Shown here piece by piece: positions 50,886 to 61,945 of a stretch of 64,000 bases of DNA. The notes beneath the pieces were generated by a model, which saw nothing but the letters and a program-made list of their open reading frames with translations, was not told the DNA's origin and searched no databases. The DNA is taken from NCBI GenBank assembly GCA_030549335.1, contig CM060195.1, positions 9,267,501 through 9,331,500 on the forward strand, read 5' to 3'. Position 1 is the stretch's first letter; every line of letters begins with the position of its first letter. The DNA comes from Pontederia crassipes. Taxonomy: Eukaryota > Streptophyta > Magnoliopsida > Commelinales > Pontederiaceae. The position numbers and the translations under genes were made by a program.

Positions 50886-52506
50886 ATGGCGGAGATTTGT
50901 TGCGAAATCGTCAACAAACCTGAGGCGGCGTCGGCGGCGGCCGCCGGAGCCTGCGAGGCGAGCACCCGAGCGGCCAGGCGCCGGCGCATCGAGATCCGCC
51001 GCGTCCGCCTGCTGTCCCCCGCGGACGGACCCGCCGCGGCGACCGCGGACGATGCGGAGGCCATCGCCGGCGTTCGCAAGATGCAGAGGCTTGAGAACGG
51101 CTCGGCGGCGGTCTTGCTGGAGGAGGGTCTCCTCGAGGCGCGCGCGGTCGAGGTTCCCGGGGATGGGTCTGCGAATGAGCCGCGGCTTGATCGGCCCGGA
51201 GAGCGGTTGGAGTTGGAGGACGTTTTCGACAGGGGAGAAGTGGAACTGGCGGGCGGCGATCGTTGCCCGGGGTTCGCCATGATGAGCGTTTGCGGGCGGC
51301 GGCGAGACATGGAGGACGCCGTGTCTATTCGGTTGGACTTCGCCCGATTGGGTCGTCGGGTTCCCGCTGCGCACCATTTCTTCGGCGTCTACGACGGCCA
51401 CGGCTGCTCCCATGTAATTATTGCGCTTGGTTTCTTGCTCTCTACGCTCTTGTCTCTTCTCTCTTTTTTGGTCGGAGACCTTACTTCGGCATTTTGCTTC
51501 TCTGTTTTATCAAAACTTTAGGTGGCGTCTTCGTGTAGAGATCGGATGCACAAACTGGTGGCGGAAGAGATGCTCAAGCCCGGGTCGGGGCTGCTTCCAC
51601 GGGATGAGGTGGCCTGGTGGAGATCGGTCATGGAGAGAAGCTTCACGCGCATGGACGCGGAGGCGGTCATGTGCGGCTCCGTCGCCGCCGCTGCGCGGCC
51701 CAGTCCCAGTTGCCGGTGCGAGCTCCAGATGCCCAAGTGTGACCACGTGGGCTCCACCGCCGTAGTCGCCGTCGTCGGACCGAGCCAGATTGTCGTATCT
51801 AACTGCGGCGACTCGCGCGCCGTCCTCTTCCGCCGGAGCGTCGGCCCAGTCCCCCTTTCGGTCGATCATAAGGTCAGCAACGTCTCTGTGTAATTTTTCT
51901 TGTTGTTAATGACATCCGCACGTTCCGATCTGGTGGGACGGTCTAGATCTATTAAAATCAGATGTGCTGACTATTATGCCCCTTGGATTCGACAGCCCGA
52001 CCGGCCGGACGAGCTCCAGCGGATCGAAGACGCCGGTGGTCGTGTCATCTACTGGGACGGCGCGAGGGTCCTCGGCGTGCTCGCGATGTCTCGCGCCATC
52101 GGTAAGCGAAGCTACTACCGCACGTGAACCCATAAGATTCCGGGACGTAGCAATCTTATGAACCGTTCGTCTACTTGTTGACTTGGCAGGCGATAGCTAC
52201 CTGAAGCCGTATGTGATATCGGAGCCGGAAGTGACTGTGACGGAGAGGAGCGACGACGACGAGTGCCTGATCCTGGCCAGCGACGGGCTCTGGGACGTCG
52301 TGACCAACAAGATGGCCTGCGACATCGTACGCATGTGCATGCGGAGTAACTCGCCGGAGAAGGGCACAGAGGATGACGAGGACGAGGAAGGGAACTCCGA
52401 CAAGGCGTGCTCCGACGCCGCAATTCTTCTCACCAAGCTCGCGTTGGCGCGGCAAAGCGCCGATAACGTCAGCGTGGTCGTCGTCGACCTCCGCCGGCGG
52501 AGCTAG
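50886..52506 (+). CDS. Clade A protein phosphatase 2C (AHG3/PP2CA-like), four exons
   Basis: Exons 50886-51413, 51522-51872, 51996-52101 and 52190-52506, all with GT-AG introns, encode 433 residues. This is a Mg/Mn-dependent Ser/Thr phosphatase of the ABA co-receptor group; in known members it dephosphorylates SnRK2 kinases until PYR/PYL-ABA blocks its active site. PP2C motifs are intact: RRRDMEDAV (138-146), FFGVYDGHG (165-173), GSTAVVAVV (253-261), NCGDSRAVL (270-278), DHKPDRPDE (291-299), LAMSRAIGD (322-330), ASDGLWDVV (358-366) and [10 protein letters not shown] (419-428). Metal ligands D170, D360 and D420 are present. Trp313 in YWDGARVLG corresponds to the ABI1 'lock' tryptophan that contacts receptor-bound ABA. 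The N terminus (1-125) is Ala/Arg-rich and variable, as in the clade. An acidic loop (about 388-398) precedes the last helix. AHG3/PP2CA-like is preferred over ABI/HAB by local wording (DHKPDRPDELxRI, [14 protein letters not shown]). Confidence 0.93.
51414..51521 (+). other. PP2C intron 1
   Basis: GTAATT...TTTAG, 108 bp, phase 0, T-rich. It follows the codons for GHGCSH. The other introns are 51873-51995 (phase 0) and 52102-52189 (phase 1, splitting the Gly of the GDSYLKPY motif). Confidence 0.9.
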
Positions 52507-54660
52507 CAGGCACGGCGTTACGTGACAATAGACAGAGGAACCGTTCCGTAGCTTTCTGTTCTTAGCTTGTTATCAATCCCCAACCATGTTTAGAAGTAGG
52601 ATATTGTAGTCATTATTTCTTCTTTTCTTTCTTTTTCGTTTGAGATTTCCAATCTACACAAAATTAGATGGGAAACATGTATTTCACTATTTCGGAGAGA
52701 GTGGGCGGGGGAGCATCGAAAGGAGGATGCTTTGTCTCCTACAAATCTAAAACCATTTCGCATTTAGTTGAAATTAATGGTTCATGTCCTTGTGTAGATC
52801 GAATCTTGACATATTTGGTGCTTTTTCTTAACATTTTGTGTTCCGGGAGAATAATTTACACGTGAATAATAATGCGAGTTCATGTAATGCATTCGTGCTT
52901 TCTGGAAGAATAAGGTATTTGTTATTTGGTGAGCAACCGATCAGAGTAGAATTATTGGCATGAAACCGCCTTGCACGTTACCATGTCCTGTAGAGAAAGA
53001 GACCTGCCAAATCCGCAAACACGTATCGTTAGTTACCAAGATGCATCAAATTTTCTCAACTTGTAAATGTTACTTGTTTCAGAAGACGACGGTAATTGCA
53101 TAATCTATGCCATCTTCAATACTATTTGTGCAAGGCTTTTAGGTAAAATATTTATTTGTTTGCCCCGTGCATCCTGATAGCCAAAAGCAAGGGTCACTTT
53201 GGCATGTTAGGCATATCACACTGAACTAACAGCTGTAACGTAAGCCATTACAAGCGTACAGATCCGAAAGTCCTGTGCAAGCTCAACATTGCATTTCTTC
53301 CACTTTCTGTTGCCATCACATAGTGAAAATCAACATGTGTAATACAAGCATAGGTGGCACCTTCTATTGAGACTTTGAGAGTGCACAAGGAGTGCAGGAC
53401 CTCTGCATCAGGATCATTATCCTCTATTGGATATAATGATGTTGTCTGCATCAGGATGCCCGAACAAATCTACCAGCTTAAAACCTCTTTCATTTCATCT
53501 GATGGCCAAAACAACGAGTGTATGATCTTTCTTTGCAGTGTAAGTATGAATCAGTTCCTTAATTAGACCAGGAAACTGCAGGAGATTGGTCTATCGAACC
53601 TTTGCGTTTGATATATTACACCTCTTTGTTCTTTCGCTTGTGCTAATTCTGTTGGTACCAGTGCCCCGTAGCTGGAGAGGCCCTGCACTCCCTGGCTGTT
53701 TTCAAAGGTGGGTGCTAAAATTGGGGTTAATTTAGGAACCAAAAACTGAACCTGGTACTCTGATGCCATACCGCGACAGCTGCGATCACAGTGTCAAACC
53801 ATGGAGCCGGCTGCAATTATTGATATCCGAGTGGCCGCACATAGTTCCATTAGACAGATGTCACAGATCCTATCGCCACCAAGTTCCAATGAGTTTGTGT
53901 TTTTAAAATAGTACTCACGGAATAGTAAAACATGAGGCCGAGACTTCACTCCACTTCGATTGCTAAGCTTAGAAAAAAACCGCAGAGATCAGTGAATCTT
54001 TTCAATTTTACAGGTCGACTGCTGTAAGCAAGCACTCGGAGTGACCTAAATATAAACTCATCACACTCGATCTGTCGGGGGTTATGTAAACAGATTATTC
54101 AGTGGACAGGATGTGTCGCCAGATGACAAGTATTAGTCATGAAGTAATAGGCAAAGTAACAAATAATGTGTACAAAAGGAGAAAAATATAAAAGATGGAA
54201 AAGATCATTACCCTCCACATAGATGCAAGATAATTGGAGGGGATCCATTGGAAGTGTTATCCACTATGAAATGAACCTCTAATATCTCCATCAATCCTGA
54301 GTGTCAAACACAAACTGCAAGGTGAACAAATGCGATCGAACTAGTGAGCGCGGGGCCGACCTTTGTGGCAAGCCCAGGAATAATCTCCATATACTCTCAA
54401 TACGGGAGAAAATTGTGAATTCACACAGGCATAGCACCTGACCGAAGAGGCAGAACTACTTGCCCAGTGTACATCTTGCTCTGCAAAGGCACATTTTTAT
54501 GTACGTTTATATGTATATCTAAGGAAATGAAGAGTCTTCGTATTAAGGATACTACCCACCAACAAAACCCACTTTGCACTGCCATAACCATAAGGACTAC
54601 TTTCTTGGGATTATTGATCACCTGTCAGCTCACACGATCAAAGCATTATTGTGCATCTTA
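52507..54660. other. Downstream of PP2C; one unexplained minus-strand open stretch
   Basis: The first few hundred bases hold the PP2C 3' UTR. At 53248-53445 on the minus strand an open stretch preceded by an AG (possible splice acceptor) reads LYPIEDNDPDAEVLHSLCTL and HVDFHYVMATESG. Its composition looks protein-like, but I recognise no family and find no neighbouring exons. It may be a gene remnant. Confidence 0.3.
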
Positions 54661-54675
54661 ACTACATTATATATA

Positions 54676-54720
<45 letters not shown>

Positions 54721-54735
54721 ATATATATATGTGCG
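54661..54735. repeat. TA-rich microsatellite
   Basis: Compound (TA)n/ATAATATA tract of about 70 bp. Confidence 0.9.
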
Positions 54736-55261
54736 TGTATATAAATGGTACCATATCGTGTTAATGTCCAACTACCTAATCCATTATATGACTACTCAAT
54801 TCTTCTAATGAACCCCTTTCATATATTTCCATTCTCTTTCATCTCCACATGCTTTTTTCCTCGTCTTCTCTATTAGTCGTGCATGGCGTTCACGCATGGG
54901 CCATGTCATTGTCTCCGGACTTTCTATATGTGGATGAAACCACACCGCTCTTCTTGCAATCATCCTCTCCTCCATGGGCCATGGCTGCCGTGCAGAGAAT
55001 ATGCTATTCACGCCATGTAGAGTTGAGTTGAGATCTAAATGTGCTGAAGCTTGACCTCTTCTCCTTGGCTTAAGCAAGTGTTTACTTATCATTTGTATGC
55101 CTCTCTACTTTTATCCATTACTCTCAATATGAAAAAAAAAACAGGACAAGACAATCATGCATTGGTCAATTGCATTTACTATTAGGATTAATTATGCATC
55201 TACATGGCAAGCTTTCATTATTGGACATTGGACATCTTGCTTGAAAAAGCTTATCGGGACA
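54736..55261. other. Spacer, nothing recognised
   Basis: Short frames only. The plus strand contains pyrimidine-rich stretches; no transposon ends were seen. Confidence 0.4.
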
Positions 55262-56405
55262 TAATGCATGCATTTTTATATTTAGATTAATTTTGATCAT
55301 GGCATGCATCTATTTTTTAAATTATTTTAAAAATTCTTTTGAATGTTTATTTAATTCGTTCTTAGGATCATCATTTTGAAGATACAAAGTGATTTGATTG
55401 AAAGAACACGAAAATTGAAGTTGAAATAATGTTGAGCTGAGTTCGCTTATCATGAAAATTTTCATCAATGGCCATGTTTTTTCAACAAAGTTTCACGTGA
55501 ATTTAAGCGTCATAATTAATTCAAAACCATAGGAGACCGTTGTGACTATAAATACTAATGTAACACGACATTACAAATGAAGATAGTCATGCAATAAATG
55601 AGAAAAAAGTTTTATTATGCACCACTGCAAATCAATCGAAGAGTCGAAGTTTTGAAAATTTCGGACAATCATTTAAGGCATAGTCTCGGCCAATACATGT
55701 TCCGGATATGTCGTCCAATTCTTAGAAGTTTGATCTATAATTTCTATCTTCTTATTCTATTTTCTCCTTGAATTTTATGTTACTTCTTTCAATTGTAGAA
55801 TAATTTATTTGTAAGGGGAAGACCACGTTGAACCTAACTCTCCTTTTACTATGTTTTACATGATTATAATATGTATTTAGTGTTTCATCTAAGTTGAGTA
55901 ACATCTTGCATTAATTTTATATGATTTTGTATGATTAGAAACTAAAATTTAGTGTCTAGGTGGACTTTCTATGATTCTGGGCCGAGTTTTGTTTGTGCAC
56001 ATATTTTGTTAGTAATTTAATTTTAATGCTAACAATGTGTACCACTAATTGGAGGTTTGCAACTTTTAGCATTCTAGATAAAATAGGTTAAAGTTGAACA
56101 AATTTTTGATATTTTAATTTTACACCTATATAAAATAGTTATATCATCAAGTTTTTAGTCCTTTACTTTAAGTCGTCTTTGCACATTAATGCATCTTAAT
56201 TGAGAGTGGTTGAAGTGGATTGAAATTTTAAGGTGTTCTAATTGTGTTCTTATCTAAGGTAGTTAAGTCATCAAGTTTTTTAGTCTTATAACTTTTATTC
56301 ATTTCATTTCATCATGAAGTCCACACTTGATTAATTAATAATTAAGATACAATGGTGGGGATATAAAATTCGTACTCAAACTTTCTTTCATATTATTAAA
56401 AGCCT
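55262..56405. repeat. Truncated, diverged second copy of the TGATGC...GCATCA LTR
   Basis: Begins TAATGCATGCATTTTTATA, homologous to 36936 onward. It then follows the same order of blocks (AGTTTGATCTATAATTTCT, CTTGCATTAATTTTATAT, GCTAACAAT) over more than 1.1 kb, in the same orientation. It stops about 200 bp before the end of the full copy. Confidence 0.68.
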
Positions 56406-57611
56406 TTTTTTTACTCTGATCTTGATCTTCTTTTCTTTACAATGCAGGCCAACGTTGTAGTAGGACAATCATACCATACCCATCACTACATCATAGTCTT
56501 CTATTAGAATGATGATCATATCGACAGAGAATTTATTTCCTTCCACTTCGACTAGCACTCCTGAAATGTACTTTTGTTTCAAAATGTGTAAGTCCTCAAC
56601 ACACAAATCAACACTACAAGTGCACAAATATCAATGTTCTACTTGAGGGCCGATCCATAGGGAAAGAGCATTGAGTTATCATAATTGATTTAAAATTACC
56701 TTGAGTGAAAAGCTAAATTTAGATATTAAATGGAGTAAATGTGAATGACTGAAAATTAAAATTAAGTGATAGTTACTCTAATTTTTAAGAGTTTTTTATT
56801 TAGCTTAAGAATGATAAACAATGAGAAAATAGAAAAATAAATTTGCATTGTTAGAAACAGTAATGGACACTAGGGCATGAGGAATATTTCTTTGCATTGT
56901 GTTTTAAGACAATAAAATCACATATTTATCAGTTCGGTGGCTTCAACATAAGGTGATTTCACTCTCATGTTAATCACCATTCAAGGCATTCTCACACACG
57001 TGCATAAAATCTAGATGATAGGTTGAAATCACCCATTTAAATGTTATATTTACCACTCTCATTGTTAGAGAAGATCCAAATATTATCTATTTAGGTGGGA
57101 TCATCTCTTGGTCTCACCCAACACTATTAACCACAAGCTTATCCTCTCGATGCTACTTAGTAATGGAAATCAATATTTAGACATACATTTGGATTCATCC
57201 AACCTCTTGACCTATGTTTCTTTTCTTCTTTGCGGCTATAAATCACCAATGAATAGATAAAACGCCTCTCAAATAGAGATAAATTTATGCCAATGAAAAT
57301 AAATAACATAAATTCAAATGGGTTCACCTCTTGATCTCACCCAACACTCGATTCTAAAGTTGCCTCTCGATCTCACTTAGAAACTATGATCGACACATTT
57401 TTTGACATACATTAAGATTCATCCAGTCTCTCGACCTAGAGTAAATCACAATGAGTAGAGAAAACTCCTCTCGGACAGAGGATGATTAATTTTCACAAAG
57501 AATACTACCGACTCATAGTTCACCTATCGGTCTCACTCACTCGAAAACAACAATCAATCTCCTATTTTGATATATATTGATATTCATTGATAGTGAAATT
57601 GAGGGGTTTAG
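56406..57611. other. Gypsy-LTR-like sequence with repeated 'CTCTCGATCTCACT' motifs
   Basis: ACAAGTGCACAAATATC at about 56613 and CCGATCCATAGGG nearby are typical of Athila/Tat LTRs. Between 57090 and 57560, variants of CACCTCTTGATCTCACCCAAC and CTCTCGATCTCACTTAG recur several times. Probably an old LTR fragment; boundaries not resolved. Confidence 0.4.
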
Positions 57612-60412
57612 TGATAACTTACTGAATTTTATGTAAAAGTGCAATTTTTTCAATTTTTGGTCTCCCAACTCACTAACTGCAAGTGCACAGGTAAGTTGTA
57701 GTAGACTCAAGTTGTCGTATCCACAAAGATTTGATGTATAAGACTCCCTAAAACAATCTAGACTAGTTCTACTTTAGTGGCTAAAAACAGAAAATTAAAA
57801 GAATTGGAAAAACAGATTTTTAATTGTGCAGAATGATAACTATTTTGTGGTTTTAGAAATTTGTCAAAACTGAATTATAAATACTAGATTAGAAGCTAAA
57901 ATGGTTTAACTATCAATGAGGAAGGTTCTCCTAGGAGTTGGAGTTCATCTAACTTAATTATGGATGGAATGGAACAAGTTATCATTTTTTTAGTCAAATT
58001 CAATTCAACCTTTAAAATGACTGTTTTCACAGCTCAATTAGACCAGAGCTAAATAATATATTGTCATATGATTGTTAGCCAAATTGAATTAGAAAATGAT
58101 CCTCACTGAAAACCAAGTTATCATTAGATTCAACTCAATGCACTTGCTGATTTTTGACAATTTCAATAAAATCTGAAATGATAACTTCTAAATTGCACCT
58201 TGAAAATGAAAAGAATGCTTCAAGCAACTAAACAAGGATGAAATCAATCCAATATTCATGCAAATGCTCTTTGGTTTATCTCTAAATTACAAGAGGATTT
58301 AAAATCAACTTCTCAGCTGCAAATTCAAATGAAATCCACATTTTCATTAATGAATTGGATAGAAATCAGCACCTAACACAAGTTTGGGAAATCAGAAGTT
58401 GTCATTGCTCCTTGGCTCATATCTGAATCTCAAGGAAGGCCTTAAAATCATCTCTCAATGGTGGATTAAAGTAGGGCTTAACAATGGCAATTAGATTCCC
58501 AAAAAGTCAGAAATCAGAATTCAGCAAGATAAATTTCAGAAATCAGATTTGGAAAACAGCAAGGAAATCAATAATGCTTCTCAATTGAATTCTGAATTTG
58601 CTAAGTGCTTATTGATCCATCTCTGGACAATAAGAAATCCTTAGGGTTCACCTTTCAGTGATTAAATGAAATTGGAGATTCAATTAGCAAATCAGATTCC
58701 AATAAATTTCAGAAAACAGATTTCATGAATATAATTTCAAAAATCAGATTTTGAGGATAGGTTTGAATCATAAAATGTCAAAGTATCTTGATTCATTTCT
58801 GAATAAGATTGGGACCAATATCAACCTCTCAGCTGTTCAATTAATCAAATTTCCAATGACAAACAGATTCAAGGAAATCAGAAAATCAGATTCAAGGAAG
58901 TTCAAAAATCAGGAAATCAGAATCTGATTTTCAATCAAAATGGAATCCAGTAACTTGGCATTGATTCCTAATTCATTTCTGAATAAGGCTAGATAAAATG
59001 ATAACTTCTCAGTTATAGATTACAAATGGAATCTAACAATCGCAAGAACAGACCCTTAACATTGCAAAAATCAAAAATTTCAGGATTGAGTTCAGTGCAG
59101 GAAATCAAGCTTGTTCCTAATCCATCCACAACATATATTAGACTACAACCCTATCCTAAGAGACATGGAGATTAGCTCCTTATAATTACAAACTAGATAC
59201 AAAATGGATTGAAGAACATGTAAAAATCATCTTCATTTGAAGCTTCTCGGCCAGAACTCCAGCAGCACAGCAATCCAGTTTCAAACTCTTGCTCCTTGGT
59301 GCAGAAACCCTTTTCCAAACCCTGCAATGGCCAGCCTTCTCTCCCCTCTAGAAATTCTAGATTTTATATCCCCTCTGTCCACCCTTTGATAAGCATCTTA
59401 ATGTTCTACTATGCCCTGATTATGCCATCTGTCCCTGCTCTGAATTTTCTACTGCTGCAGCAACTTTTTGGACAGAAAAAGTAAATGGTCCCCCTCTACT
59501 TTTTCCCTTTTGTGCAGCCTTGTTATACCTGCTGGAAAGTCCACAACAACAAACATCAAAGCCCTTGAATAGGATTTAAACAAATAAAGTTTTAAAACAG
59601 TGGTATATATCAGCTCAAACACCAAATACGATTGGGTGTTGTGCAGGAATGAAAATCACAAATTAAAATTGATAACTTATGGAACCTGGAATGATAACTT
59701 TGCAAATTTCATGAAAAATGTCCAAATATGAGTGGTTCAAAGCATTGAAGGTATCAAATGGGTTAGGGTGGCAAGTGAGTGAAGTCAGAAATCAAATATG
59801 AATAAGATTTCATAAAAATGATAACTTGGGTGCCAAAATGATAACTTATTTGCCTTAAAAATGATAATTTGTCATAACTTTTGTTGTGGTTATCCAAATG
59901 TGATCAAATTTGAACAGCAATGAGTTAGGACAATAATATAATGAATGCCTAAGGTCTTTGTGCAGAATTGATAGTTATGCATATCGAAATGACAATTTTG
60001 CCCTTTAACGATAATTTGGCAATGGAAAAAATGATAACTTGTTCAAATGGACTTAAAACTTTGCACAAGTTGAGATATGACTATCCAAATATGATTCATA
60101 CATGATAGTAATGGATTTAGGGTAATAAAATCGTTGAAAATTAGTTCACTCGAAATAATGATAACTTGACATATAGGAGTGATAACTTGTCCTAAAAATG
60201 ATAACTTGGCATAGAATTTAAATATTTATGGATTTTGGCATTTCAGAATCTCTATGCACATGGAATTAAGTACAAATTGAGGAAGATCAACTAGTTATCA
60301 CAATCTATGCATTCCAAGCATAATTGGCCAAAAGGTAGACAAAAATGGGGCTCGATATGAATGAAATGCATCTAAAATGGGCTCGAAACTTATAGTGATC
60401 AGCTAGTGATCA
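57612..60412 (-). repeat. 3' LTR of the Athila-type element
   Basis: The right edge (TGATCA, directly next to the polypurine tract) is firm. The left edge, TGATAACTTACTG, is chosen because it gives inverted TGAT...ATCA ends and is a best guess. On the minus strand GATATAAAATC (59361-59371) is a TATA box, and GTGCACTTGCAG lies near the end. A motif like ATGATAACTTG recurs many times in this LTR and beyond it. Confidence 0.65.
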
Positions 60413-60414
60413 AA

Positions 60415-60453
60415 CTCCCCCAAGCTTAGCTTTTTGCTTGTCCTCAAGCAAAA
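60415..60453 (-). promoter_or_regulatory. Polypurine tract plus adjacent hairpin (LTR-proximal copy)
   Basis: On the minus strand GCTAAGCTTGGGGGAG (60430-60415) primes plus-strand DNA synthesis just before the LTR. One base upstream lies a perfect 9-bp stem with a 4-base loop: on the plus strand TTTTGCTTG, TCCT, CAAGCAAAA (60432-60453). Confidence 0.85.
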
Positions 60454-61396
60454 CATTTAGAAATTAAGGAAAATTTGAATTTACCATCCACAAATGAATA
60501 GAAAAATCAGCTGAATAAGATCTAAATGATTCCCATTTGGCTAACATTCTATCCCATTCTTTTCAATCCCAAATTCTAGCTAAGAAGTCACAAATGTTAG
60601 AGCAAATTTAAGCCATGATAGAAGTACTAACATTAAATGATTTGGATTAAAAGGATTGTCATCTTTACTAAAAAGTTTGAAACATCAATCTCTTCATGAA
60701 CAGATTTTTCTTTCATTGCTTAAACAGGTTTGAAAACTTGACTTTTATTCATGAGGATGCAATAAATAGGTTTGAACCTGATTTTTATTTATGCTGGTCA
60801 CAGGATAAAAATCTTGGCTTTATTCAGGAGAGATTCCTTTTTAAAAATTTCACTCTCTTTATTCATGTATGCATGCAATGCAAAATGCAACTTTTCACTT
60901 TTCCTTTTTCATTTTTTTCTATTTTGTTCATGAAGTGAGCAATAGTTCAAACTCAAGTATAGATTAGATCCTTAAATGCAAATAGTCAAGATTTCCTATT
61001 TAACATGGCAGCAAGATCCTTGACTCCTTTCTAGACATCTTCTACTTTCCAATTAGTCCATGAATGTCAGCTAGCGTTACCCACAAAAAGAAGAATTTCA
61101 GCTGAAAATTCATTCAAATGCATCTGAATTTATAATGCCAATTAAAGCAAGAAGACTAATAGCCAAGTTGGCCACTTGGTATTAGAGTGTACTAACTATC
61201 ATAATAAAGTATTCTACCCATTTCAGAGTTAAAATAAATTCAGAATTGAATTGAGCCCAAAAAATGATAACCGAGTGATATCTAGTGATAACTTATGATA
61301 ACTTGCAAAACCTACTGATAACATGGTGATAAATGATATATGGACATTAAAATCAATTAAAAACATGATGTAAAGATTAAAAAAGCACCAGGTTTT
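60454..61396 (-). other. Athila 3' non-coding region between the two PPT-hairpin modules
   Basis: AT-rich with further GATAACTT-like motifs near 61265-61335. No envelope-like frame with a signal peptide or transmembrane pattern was found. Confidence 0.5.
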
Positions 61397-61435
61397 CTCC
61401 CCCAAGCTTAGCCTCAACACTGTCCACAGTGTTGA
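61397..61435 (-). promoter_or_regulatory. Second polypurine tract plus hairpin module (internal copy)
   Basis: The same 16-bp block as at 60415-60430 recurs exactly at 61397-61412. One base later there is again a perfect 9-bp stem with a 4-base loop: TCAACACTG, TCCA, CAGTGTTGA (61414-61435). It is not followed by an LTR start, so it is internal. Confidence 0.85.
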
Positions 61436-61945
61436 AAAGTTAAGGCAAGGGAGAGGAGTGGGAGGGTGTGAAATATATAGAATTTTGCATTTGATCCTTT
61501 CCAATGGGTCTTGCATCTCAATCAGGGGCTTAGGGTGATCCATTCTTCATGAATTTCAAAACAATCTTGCAGAGAAATAGGAGATATCAGTGGGGCATTA
61601 AATTTCAAATTTTTAGGGTGCACAATTCAATAATGCATTGAAATTCACTGAAATCTACTGAAATGCAGCTAAGATGGATTGGGATAACTGATTTGCATGA
61701 TGATTCAGATAGTAATATGATGATTTCAGCATGAGAGAAAAGATTATATCAGTTACCATTGGGATTTCAGTGAGGAAAATAAAAAATGAGGGTAGGGGTA
61801 CTCCCTTCTTTCAAATTGTGGATGGATCTGATTCCTCCCTTCTTTATTCCTGCAAAACAGAAAAGTTAAGTGTAAAATGGCTTGGGTTACCTCCCAAGAA
61901 GTGCCCTACTTTAATGTCTTAGGCTGGACATCTTTCCACTTGAAT

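Noticed and set aside
50709-51413. Long minus-strand frame opposite PP2C exon 1 (234 residues)
   Set aside because: It is a GC-rich shadow of the plus-strand exon, which has the real phosphatase motifs and splice sites.
53563-53769. 68-residue minus-strand frame next to the orphan stretch
   Set aside because: No domain, no splice context and composition no better than neighbouring random frames.
61229-61543. Possible envelope-like frame in the Athila 3' region (104 residues)
   Set aside because: Too short, overlaps the internal polypurine module and lacks a signal peptide or clear membrane-anchor pattern.
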